A DNA stretch of 12,914 bases from Bacteroidales bacterium (lineage in GTDB: Bacteria; Bacteroidota; Bacteroidia; Bacteroidales; UBA10428), in assembly GCA_003508755.1 (NCBI GenBank), contig DNTK01000455.1:1-12914 (forward strand), in the 5' to 3' direction. Made by a program: the position numbers and the translations under genes. Below, in pieces: positions 1 to 6,745 of this stretch (positions are counted from its first letter, which is position 1; each line of letters starts with the position of its first letter). The notes under the pieces were generated by a model, which did not search any database, was not told the DNA's origin, and saw only the letters and a program-made list of their open reading frames with translations.

Positions 1-526
1 GAATATTTCCGGCCAGGGTAATGGTAGCTCCAAACTCGCCCAGGCTGCGTGCAAAGGCTAATACAGCCCCACCAATAATACCCGGCAAAGAAAGCGGCAA
101 ACTAATGCGAAAAAAAGTAGCAAGTTTCGAAGCGCCTAAAGTTCTGGAAGCATTTTCAAATGAGGGATCGATTAATTCAAACGAAGCTCTGATGGTTCTT
201 ACTGCAAGTGGTAATGATACAACCACCGAAGCCAACACCAAAGCACCAAAATTAAAGACAAACTTAATACCAAAGGTTTCGTTTAGCCATGCACCCAATA
301 TACCATTGCTGCCAAATGCCCGCAGCAATATATATCCAGTCACCACAGGAGGAGCAACGAGGGGAACAGTAATTATGGCTTCAAAAAAAGGCTTTCCCCA
401 AAAACGCCTGCGGGCAAAAATCCATCCCAGCCAGATTGCAAGGGGCAGGGTTACAATGGTATTCACCAGTGCTACTTTGAGTGTGAGCCATATTATCTGA
501 AATTCTTCAGCAGAGAATGAAAACAT
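1..526 (-). CDS. modB: Molybdate ABC transporter permease ModB (3' end cut by window edge)
   Basis: Inner-membrane permease subunit that carries molybdate (possibly also tungstate) into the cytoplasm, working with a periplasmic binding protein (ModA) and an ATPase (ModC). The minus strand reads 175 codons from an ATG at 524-526 without a stop to the window edge. Residues at about 11-34 form a first membrane helix (IIWLTLKVALVNTIVTLPLA). The middle has the family's VPLVAPPVVTGYILL segment. Near the end is the ATPase-contact loop of binding-protein-dependent permeases, with the ModB-like text LAFARSLGEFGATITLAGNI. ModB is usually about 220-230 residues, so roughly the last 50 are missing here. 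The start fits the family's short N-terminus. The gene lies 37 bp downstream of a same-strand PAS histidine kinase; no modA lies between them. A sulfate/thiosulfate permease (CysT/CysW) is the main alternative, but the LGEFGATIT loop and short N-terminus favour ModB. Confidence 0.9.
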   Translation of the reverse strand, partial: MFSFSAEEFQIIWLTLKVALVNTIVTLPLAIWLGWIFARRRFWGKPFFEAIITVPLVAPPVVTGYILLRAFGSNGILGAWLNETFGIKFVFNFGALVLASVVVSLPLAVRTIRASFELIDPSFENASRTLGASKLATFFRISLPLSLPGIIGGAVLAFARSLGEFGATITLAGNI

Positions 527-532
527 ACAATA

Positions 533-556
533 CCAGAATTATCTGGCATAAAGATA
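533..556 (-). promoter_or_regulatory. Possible control site in front of modB: inverted repeat and weak -7 element
   Basis: The 37-bp gap between the kinase stop and the modB start holds a perfect 5-bp inverted repeat, CCAGA-ATTA-TCTGG (533-546). Immediately upstream of it on the minus strand is TATCTTTA (549-556), which matches the Bacteroidota -7 consensus TAnnTTTG at all but its last fixed base. No matching -33 element is visible. The repeat could be an operator, or a small hairpin in the message that affects modB translation. It does not look like the Escherichia coli ModE site. Function is inferred only from position and symmetry. Confidence 0.25.
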
Positions 557-563
557 CCAATTC

Positions 564-3224
564 TTACTTAAGCGGAAGGGTGAAGGAAAATATACTGCCT
601 TCATTTACATTACTGGACACCCAAATTTTCCCACCGTTTTTTTCAACAAGTTCCTTGCATAAGAGTAACCCTAACCCGGTGCCTTTTTCATTATTTGTTC
701 CACGTGTCGAAACCACTTCAGTTATTTTAAATAATTTTACCAGGCGGTCGCGCGGAATTCCTGTACCGGTATCGACCACTGAAACCTGGGCCATCTCCTT
801 GTTGATATTTTTTACCGTGATGCTTACTTTGTCTCCCTTACGGGTGTATTTAATGGCGTTCGAAAGCAGGTTTCGAAGGATGAGTTTCACTGAATTTAAA
901 TGAGCAAAACACAAAACATGGGTCCCGATTTTATTCTCCAGAACAACTTCCTTTTTCTTTGCAGAATTTAAAAGTGGTTTTAACACCTCTTCTGATAAAT
1001 CGTGTAAATGTATAAGCTCAGGATCAAGGTTAAGTTTTCCCATCTGGCTTTTGGCCCAGGTTAGTAAATCTTCGGTTAAATCCATGGTATTCCTTGAAGT
1101 TTCCTGTATGACCTGCAAATAGTGCTTTTGTTCTTCGGGAGTAAATTCGTCAAACTCTGAATGGAGGAGTTCAGCCAATTGACAGAGACTGGCCAGCGGT
1201 GAACGCAAATCGTGCGACACAATAGAAAAAAACCTATCCTTTTGAGCGTTGATGGTTCGAAGTTGTTGCTCAGAATCGATCAGTTTTTGGCGGTCCCGTT
1301 TCTTTTCGGTGATGTCACGTGCTACGGCAAAAATAAGTTTCTGATCTGTAAAAGGGGCCGAATTCCAGGATATCCATTTATAATTCCCGTTTTTGCATTG
1401 GTAGCGGTTTTCAAAAAACAACAACACTTCGCCATTTGCTAATTTCTTGGTAGCCTCAATCGTTCTGTCGAGATCATCTGGATGAACATAATGCAACCAG
1501 GGATTTTCCAATAATTCTGCATTGCTCCATCCAAGTACTTTATTCCATGCAGGGTTCAGAAATTTAAAATACCCATCGAAATTTGCAATACAAAGCATAT
1601 CAACGGAATATTTAAACATCATATCGCGTTGTTGCTTTAACTGGGCTTTTTCTGTGATATCCCAGTGCATGCCCAACACACCCTGCAGTTCACCGAGTGA
1701 ATTGTACACAGGTGTTTTTATCGTTTCAATCACACGGGGGATATTGTTAATGGATATGTGTTCCTCAACATCCATAGTTTTACCCGTATTCATAACTTCT
1801 CTATCGAGAGCGATATGTTTTTTAGCAATGTGTTCTGGGAAAAAGTCGATATCGGTTCTTCCGATTATTTCTTTCGGATCAATATTTATCTCTTGGGCAA
1901 ATTGTTTGTTTACAGCCATGTAAACAGAGTTTTTGTCTTTATAAAAAACTTTCAGGGGAATATTATTGAGCAAGGTACGGTATTTAAGTTCACTTTCCTG
2001 AATTGCTTTTTGGGCTGCAAAATGTTGACTTATATCTCTGACGATGGCGTGTATAGCTTTTTTCCCGTGGTAGACAACGCGACTTAGGGTAACCTCGCAA
2101 GGCACAGGGGTGCCGTTTTTCTTAAGGTGGGTCCATTGAAAAACAGAAGTGTTTGTTTCCAGTGCCTGTTTAATAAAATAGTTCGATGATACCACCGTAT
2201 CATTACCACCAGGTTGGTTTTCCGGGGAAAATTCGGCCGGATGCATACCGATTAATTCTTTTTGGCTATAACCCAAAAGCCGCTCACTAGCATGATTACA
2301 GTCGATAACTCTGTTGTTATACAGAAGCATTACAGCGTCTCGGGAAGATTCGAACAGCGCACGATATTTTTCTTCATTTTCTTCCATCTCTCTTTTAATA
2401 GCGAGGTGTTTTGAGATATCTCGAACAAGTACATGGAAGATAAGCGGATCTTTTGAAACAAGGCTGACAGTAACCTCACATTCAATAATGCTACTATCTT
2501 GTTTTTTATGAAGCCAACCGAAGTGAGTAAGTTTACCGCTGAGGGCCCGTTTGGTATAACGCTCAGCTCTGATTTTGGTGGGCTCATCATCATATTGCAA
2601 TTCAGGCGAAATATCAGACACTTCCAATCCAATGATTTCATTTTTATGCGAAAACCCAAATAATTTTAAGGTAGACTGATTGCAATCTGCAATGGTTTTA
2701 CCATTATAGACAATAATGGCATCACGCGATGTTTCAAAAAGGGCTTTGTATTTTTTTTCTTCAATAGTCAATAGCTTGCTTCTCCGCAATGCATCTTGTA
2801 AAAGTTTGTCATTGAGAATTTTCAGTTTGCCCTCAATTTGTTTTTGGTTGCTCACGTCCAACGCGCTAATAAGCAGAAGTTGTTGACCTTCTGATTCGAT
2901 TACATTGCCATTAATAAGTAGATTAACGGTGTGGTTTTTTAGGGTTTTGAAAGCAACTACACGCTCTTTAATAAAACTGGTGTCAAGAATTTCCTGCCTG
3001 ACCGATTCACGTGTATGAGGGTTTAAAAAATAGTCCCCAAGGGGAATTGTTTTCGCTTCCTCAAGATTATTTGCATTAAAAATTTTCAGCAATGCGGCAT
3101 TTGCTTCTATTATTTCGCTATTAAGTGTAAAAATTCCAATGCCTAAACTAGACTTACTAAACAGCTGATGATAATAAATTTCACTTGTGGAGTAGTCGTG
3201 TAATATTTTATCGAAGGCACTCAT
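564..3224 (-). CDS. Soluble multi-PAS sensor histidine kinase
   Basis: Cytoplasmic two-component sensor kinase of 886 residues with no signal peptide or membrane segment. I read five PAS domains: about residues 17-130, 158-275, 287-405, 413-525 and 535-645. Several end in the usual DIT/DIS-type linker (VRDIS, VRDIS, HWDITEK, ARDITEK). The HisKA domain has the H-box FFSIVSHDLRSPLASL, with phospho-acceptor His671. The HATPase domain has the N-box asparagine N789 (NLLSNAIKYTRKG), the G1 box DTGTGIP from D818 and the G2 box GTGLGL from G848, so the kinase core looks complete. PAS domains 2 and 3 resemble each other closely (YKALFETSRDAIIVYNG against YRALFESSRDAVMLLYN), which suggests an internal duplication. 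The ligand or cofactor of each PAS domain cannot be told from sequence. No response regulator is adjacent, so it is an orphan kinase locally. modB follows 37 bp downstream and may be co-transcribed. The ATG at 3222-3224 gives the longest sensible N-terminus. No good Shine-Dalgarno or -7 element was found in front of it. Confidence 0.93.
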   Translation of the reverse strand: MSAFDKILHDYSTSEIYYHQLFSKSSLGIGIFTLNSEIIEANAALLKIFNANNLEEAKTIPLGDYFLNPHTRESVRQEILDTSFIKERVVAFKTLKNHTVNLLINGNVIESEGQQLLLISALDVSNQKQIEGKLKILNDKLLQDALRRSKLLTIEEKKYKALFETSRDAIIVYNGKTIADCNQSTLKLFGFSHKNEIIGLEVSDISPELQYDDEPTKIRAERYTKRALSGKLTHFGWLHKKQDSSIIECEVTVSLVSKDPLIFHVLVRDISKHLAIKREMEENEEKYRALFESSRDAVMLLYNNRVIDCNHASERLLGYSQKELIGMHPAEFSPENQPGGNDTVVSSNYFIKQALETNTSVFQWTHLKKNGTPVPCEVTLSRVVYHGKKAIHAIVRDISQHFAAQKAIQESELKYRTLLNNIPLKVFYKDKNSVYMAVNKQFAQEINIDPKEIIGRTDIDFFPEHIAKKHIALDREVMNTGKTMDVEEHISINNIPRVIETIKTPVYNSLGELQGVLGMHWDITEKAQLKQQRDMMFKYSVDMLCIANFDGYFKFLNPAWNKVLGWSNAELLENPWLHYVHPDDLDRTIEATKKLANGEVLLFFENRYQCKNGNYKWISWNSAPFTDQKLIFAVARDITEKKRDRQKLIDSEQQLRTINAQKDRFFSIVSHDLRSPLASLCQLAELLHSEFDEFTPEEQKHYLQVIQETSRNTMDLTEDLLTWAKSQMGKLNLDPELIHLHDLSEEVLKPLLNSAKKKEVVLENKIGTHVLCFAHLNSVKLILRNLLSNAIKYTRKGDKVSITVKNINKEMAQVSVVDTGTGIPRDRLVKLFKITEVVSTRGTNNEKGTGLGLLLCKELVEKNGGKIWVSSNVNEGSIFSFTLPLK

Positions 3225-4147
3225 GCTATATCCGGAAATGAAAGTCCTGGTTAAAAGAAGCCGGTGAAAGGGTATAATAACGTCCTAAAAAATGGATCGA
3301 CACATAATCTGTTAGAGCAAGTTACAACCGAATAGCACCAAAATCAATCTTTTATTGATAAAATTAGCAGACCTACCAATTAAAAGCATAAGAACTGATT
3401 GTTTAATCAGCAGGCTTGGTGTAATTTTGATTATGGACCCGATGCAATTTTTATTTTCTGAGGATTTAAGTATCATAAGAATCCTGTTGCGCTCATCATT
3501 GGTATCATCTGTAATATCCTGCGCTCAGAATGATGAAAAGAGTCCTGCACATCGCAAGGTTTAAAGCAAATTTGTCGTTGCTATGGAAAACTCCATTGAC
3601 TTTTTCAACCACAAAGCCTGGGATTCAAGGCTCAATTGCTTTCATAGTGCATTCGGCATTAAAAGCAATTTGTTCTCAGAAAAGATCTATACTGTTGCTT
3701 TAGGTCGGTTAATTTATAGCTTTTACCATGGGAAACGCACAGGCATGAAATCAGTTGCATTCCTTCACATCATACATCGGAAAGTTTTGGTTGGCCCATA
3801 CTGCAAACCTTGAGAAATGCGAAAACATGATTAACGATCAACCAGTATTGGCTTATCAGCATATCTTTAATAAAACCATGGTGGCAGCATAATAAACTAT
3901 TAATTGGGATGAATTTAAGCAATAAGAATAATAAGAACGTAGTGGTAGTGTTGAGAGATTTTTTCTTTGTCAGTTTTTACGATTGGGAAAACGGTGTAGA
4001 ATTTTTGATGTTAGAGGGGGATAATTCGCCCAAAAAAATAGAAAATAAAGGGAGCCCTGGTCAATCTGATTGTCACACCTCCGCACAGCTTGGATTTTTA
4101 ATCGAAAACCAAAAACAACTTTTCAATAAAACACTCGTACTCCAAGA
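3225..4147. other. 923-bp region with no recognised gene between divergent units
   Basis: This gap separates the minus-strand PAS kinase from the plus-strand sugar kinase and is unusually long for this window. On the plus strand one frame is open from 3355 to 3813 apart from a single TAA at 3562-3564. It could encode a 43-residue peptide from ATG 3433 (or 40 from ATG 3442) and a 76-residue peptide from ATG 3583. The first has a hydrophobic stretch ending in VISCAQND, which loosely resembles a lipobox. An overlapping frame opens at ATG 3530 for 57 codons to a TAG at 3701-3703. I recognise none of these translations, and the reading frame changes with intervening stops, so decayed coding sequence or chance are both possible. 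A 6-bp inverted repeat lies at 3343-3359 (ATCAAT-N5-ATTGAT). I see no tRNA, transposase or terminator. Confidence 0.5.
3399..3429 (+). promoter_or_regulatory. Candidate Bacteroidota-type promoter with overlapping inverted repeat
   Basis: TAATTTTG at 3422-3429 is an exact match to the -7 consensus TAnnTTTG. A TTG at 3399-3401 lies 20 nt upstream of it, inside the 17-23 nt spacing reported for this phylum. Transcription would start near 3436 and run rightward toward the sugar kinase at 4148. The -33 TTG sits inside a perfect inverted repeat, CTGATT-GTTT-AATCAG (3395-3410), which could be a repressor operator. No convincing gene begins directly downstream. Either it makes a long leader for the operon starting at 4148, or it drives an unrecognised small gene or RNA. 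Confidence 0.4.
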
Positions 4148-4151
4148 ATGA
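3909..4151 (+). CDS. Possible small hypothetical protein overlapping the sugar-kinase start
   Basis: An 80-codon frame from an ATG at 3909, not recognised. Its only positive evidence is position: its TGA stop (4149-4151) overlaps the ATG of the next gene in an ATGA arrangement, the typical signature of translational coupling. The product would be hydrophilic, with a short hydrophobic patch (VVVVLRDFFFVSFYDW) and no clear signal peptide or domain. No Shine-Dalgarno or -7 element was seen just upstream. A frame of this length can occur by chance in AT-rich DNA, so I treat it as a weak candidate. Confidence 0.22.
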   Translation: MNLSNKNNKNVVVVLRDFFFVSFYDWENGVEFLMLEGDNSPKKIENKGSPGQSDCHTSAQLGFLIENQKQLFNKTLVLQE

Positions 4152-5053
4152 CAACATCTAAAAAAATACTTTTTGTTGGCCTCAATACAGTTGATATGCA
4201 GTTTTTTGTTAATGGCTTTCCAAAGCCAAACACAAAAACCAAGGCAAAGCAAAACGAAATAGCAGCTGGCGGTCCTGCAACGAATGCTGCCATTGCTTGT
4301 GCTGCTTTAGGTTCACAAACAGAACTGTTATCTCCGATTGGCAAGCATTCGCTTTCGCGCTTTCTAATAAATGATATAATTAAACATGGAGTACAATTAC
4401 TGGACCCGATTCGGGATATAGATTCGAAACCGATTTTTGCCAGCATTATTACAGATGAAATCAACGGTGAACGTACCATTTTCTCCTATCACCCCGAAGT
4501 AAATCATACATTACTAATTGAAGAACTGGAGCTGGAAAACTACCATGAGTATAGTATGGCTTTATTCGATGGTTTTTATCCCGACCTGGCAATTCCCATT
4601 GCAGAGTTGTTTAAACAACATGGAATAACAACTGTGTTAGACGGCGGAAGCTGGAAATCGGGATTAAGTGAATTACTTCCATTTATAGATATTGCCATTT
4701 GTAGCAGTGATTTTTATGTGCCCGGAACAAATTCAATAAGTGATTTATTTGAGTCGCTAAAAGACTATGATATTCAGAAAATTGCAATTACACAAGGAGC
4801 GGATTCAATTGTTTGTTTTAACAAAAAAAAGGTTACAGAACTTGTAGTTCCCCAGGTAAAGGCAGTTGACACATTGGGTGCCGGTGATTTTATTCATGGA
4901 GCATTTTGTCATTATTATGCACTTGAAAGTAATTTTGAGCTAGCTTTGCAGAAGGCATCAGTTGTAGCTTCGGAGTCGTGCACCTTCAATGGTACACGAA
5001 GTTGGCTGCAGAATATTGATGCGATTAAAAAAACGATTGAACAGATATTCTAA
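4148..5053 (+). CDS. PfkB-family carbohydrate kinase
   Basis: Cytoplasmic ATP-dependent sugar or nucleoside kinase of the ribokinase/PfkB fold, 301 residues, a normal length for the family. The N-terminal substrate-binding signature is at about residues 39-47 (AAGGPATNAA), after the opening strand ILFVGLNTVD. The C-terminal PfkB signature is DTLGAGDFIHGAF from residue 241; D247 is the expected catalytic base and GAG forms the anion hole. The segment IAITQGADSI (about 212-221) is the usual strand before the nucleotide site. The substrate cannot be told from sequence; fructose, ribose, a nucleoside or a ketohexose are all possible. The start ATG at 4148 lies 10 residues before the first conserved strand, as expected. 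The next gene begins 12 bp after the stop, so co-transcription is likely. No close promoter was seen; the nearest candidate is at 3399-3429. Confidence 0.9.
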   Translation: MTTSKKILFVGLNTVDMQFFVNGFPKPNTKTKAKQNEIAAGGPATNAAIACAALGSQTELLSPIGKHSLSRFLINDIIKHGVQLLDPIRDIDSKPIFASIITDEINGERTIFSYHPEVNHTLLIEELELENYHEYSMALFDGFYPDLAIPIAELFKQHGITTVLDGGSWKSGLSELLPFIDIAICSSDFYVPGTNSISDLFESLKDYDIQKIAITQGADSIVCFNKKKVTELVVPQVKAVDTLGAGDFIHGAFCHYYALESNFELALQKASVVASESCTFNGTRSWLQNIDAIKKTIEQIF

Positions 5054-5065
5054 ATACCACAAATC

Positions 5066-5443
5066 ATGAAATTTTTAAAACTGAAATTCGCTATTAGTGC
5101 TCCACCCGAAGAGGTGTATATTGCTTTAACCAATCCGTTTACCATTGAATTGTGGACAGGGTATAAAGCAGAAATGTCAACCGAACCTGGAACAGAGTTT
5201 TCTTTGTGGGAAGGAGATATTGTTGGTAAGAACCTGGCATTTCAAAAAGACAAGTTAATAAAACAGCATTGGTATTTCGAAGGAGAGCCGGAAGATTCCA
5301 TTGTAACAATAAAGCTTAGTGAATCGGGAGACAATACAAAAGTGGAATTAATTCACGAAAATATTCCCGATGAGGTATATGATGAAATGAAAGATGGCTG
5401 GAAGAACCATTATTTTGGAGCCCTTAAGAAGTTTTTTAAATAA
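5066..5443 (+). CDS. SRPBCC / AHSA1-like domain protein
   Basis: Small cytoplasmic protein of 125 residues made of a single START/Bet v1-like (SRPBCC) domain, the fold shared by Aha1-type Hsp90 co-factors and many bacterial lipid- or ligand-binding proteins. Family features seen are the opening strand followed by APPEEVYIALTNP, the W in IELWTG, a central run of alternating strands (GTEFSLWEGDIVGK, WYFEGEPEDSIVTIKL), and a C-terminal helix ending GWKNHYFGALKKFF, typical of the AHSA1 group. It starts 12 bp after the sugar-kinase stop and is probably in the same operon. The ligand or partner is unknown; nothing in the sequence ties it functionally to the sugar kinase. Confidence 0.82.
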   Translation: MKFLKLKFAISAPPEEVYIALTNPFTIELWTGYKAEMSTEPGTEFSLWEGDIVGKNLAFQKDKLIKQHWYFEGEPEDSIVTIKLSESGDNTKVELIHENIPDEVYDEMKDGWKNHYFGALKKFFK

Positions 5444-5489
5444 GTTATTAATGGCATTATTGATTCAACACATAAATTATTTTGCATAA

Positions 5490-6737
5490 GTGAGTATCAG
5501 GAGAGAAGATATTGAGGTAATGGCGCCGGTGGGTTCGTTCGAATCGTTGATAGCAGCTGTTCAGGCGGGAGCAGATTCGGTATATTTCGGATTAAGCAAA
5601 ATGAATATGCGATCCAGGTCGTCTGTAAATTTCACTGAAGACGATTTAGATAAGATATTGGAAATATGCAAGAAAAACAATATAAAGTCATACCTTACTT
5701 TAAACATTGTAATTTACCAGGACGAACTGGAACAAATGCACCGGCTCATCGATTTAGCTGCAGAAAAAGGAGTATCAGCCGTAATAGCCAGTGATCATTC
5801 TGTTATTGGTTATGCCCGTTCGCGCGAATTGGATGTACATATCTCAACACAGGTTAATATTAGCAATGTTGATTCGGTAAGGTTTTATGCTGCTTTTTCG
5901 GATGTTATGGTGCTGGCACGCGAGCTCAACCTCGATCAGGTGCGTGAAATATATGAAACTATAGAGCGAGAAAATATTACCGGACCATCCGGAAAACGGG
6001 TAAAACTGGAAATGTTTGTGCACGGAGCTTTATGCATGGCGGTTTCAGGAAAATGTTACCTGAGTCTGCACGAGCATAATCATTCGGCAAACCGCGGAGC
6101 CTGTTTGCAGGTGTGCCGCAGAGGATACCATGTTACCGACAAAGAAGATCAGGTTGAACTCGACATCGAAAATGAATTCATTATGTCACCAAAGGATTTG
6201 TCAACTATTCATTTTCTCAACAAGTTGCTTGACGCCGGTGTACGCGTATTAAAACTTGAAGGACGTGCAAGGCCTGCCGAATATGTGTATACCGTTGTCG
6301 ATTGCTATACACAAGCGGTTAACAGTATTTTGGATGGAAGTTATTCTGGCGAAAAAATTAAAGCATGGCAAGGCAGACTTTCCAGTGTTTTTAACCGCGG
6401 TTTCTGGGACGGTTATTATCTTGGACAGCCCCTGGGCGAATGGAGTCATGTATATGGTTCAAAGGCTACAAGAAAAAAAATACTGGTGGGCAAATGCACC
6501 AATTACTTTTCTAAGTTGGGAGTTGCCGAATTTTCATGCGAAGCTGCAGTGGTGAAAAAGGGTGATGAACTATTGGTTACCGGACCCACAACCGGAGTAG
6601 TACATTTCTCAGCAGATGAAATTCGGGAAGATCTTGTTCCTGTTGAAAAAACGACTAAAGGTATTCGTTTTTCCATAAAAACCCCCGCATTAATTCGCCG
6701 CAACGATAAAGTTTTTATTTGGCAGGAAGTGGAGTAA
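5490..6737 (+). CDS. U32-family protein (putative RNA-hydroxylation / prephenate-dependent type)
   Basis: A 415-residue member of the U32 family. These proteins were named as peptidases, but characterised relatives (TrhP/YegQ, RlhA, UbiU/UbiV) act in hydroxylation of tRNA, rRNA or ubiquinone precursors and several hold an iron-sulfur cluster. The full U32 signature is present at residues 174-192: E174, F176, C182, G188, C189 and S192 in EMFVHGALCMAVSGKCYLS. C205 and C209 (GACLQVCRR) are further candidate cluster ligands. The N-terminus IEVMAPVGSFESLIAAVQAG and the later KLEGRARPAEYV block are typical. Length is nearer TrhP (about 450) than the long RlhA type, but I cannot assign the substrate. 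The start is a GTG at 5490; an in-frame TAA lies immediately before it (5487-5489). The next candidate, ATG 5520, would cut into the conserved IEVMAPVGS segment. The gene follows the SRPBCC gene by 46 bp and ends 8 bp from a converging gene. Confidence 0.9.
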   Translation: MSIRREDIEVMAPVGSFESLIAAVQAGADSVYFGLSKMNMRSRSSVNFTEDDLDKILEICKKNNIKSYLTLNIVIYQDELEQMHRLIDLAAEKGVSAVIASDHSVIGYARSRELDVHISTQVNISNVDSVRFYAAFSDVMVLARELNLDQVREIYETIERENITGPSGKRVKLEMFVHGALCMAVSGKCYLSLHEHNHSANRGACLQVCRRGYHVTDKEDQVELDIENEFIMSPKDLSTIHFLNKLLDAGVRVLKLEGRARPAEYVYTVVDCYTQAVNSILDGSYSGEKIKAWQGRLSSVFNRGFWDGYYLGQPLGEWSHVYGSKATRKKILVGKCTNYFSKLGVAEFSCEAAVVKKGDELLVTGPTTGVVHFSADEIREDLVPVEKTTKGIRFSIKTPALIRRNDKVFIWQEVE

Positions 6738-6745
6738 GTGGTTAA

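Noticed and set aside
21..500. A 159-codon plus-strand frame
   Set aside because: It lies opposite modB, whose translation is clearly a permease; the plus-strand translation has no recognisable features.
3301..3345. A tRNA-like fragment (GTTAGAGCAAGTTACAACCG and trailing CACCA)
   Set aside because: No T-arm consensus, no cloverleaf pairing and no anticodon stem could be drawn.
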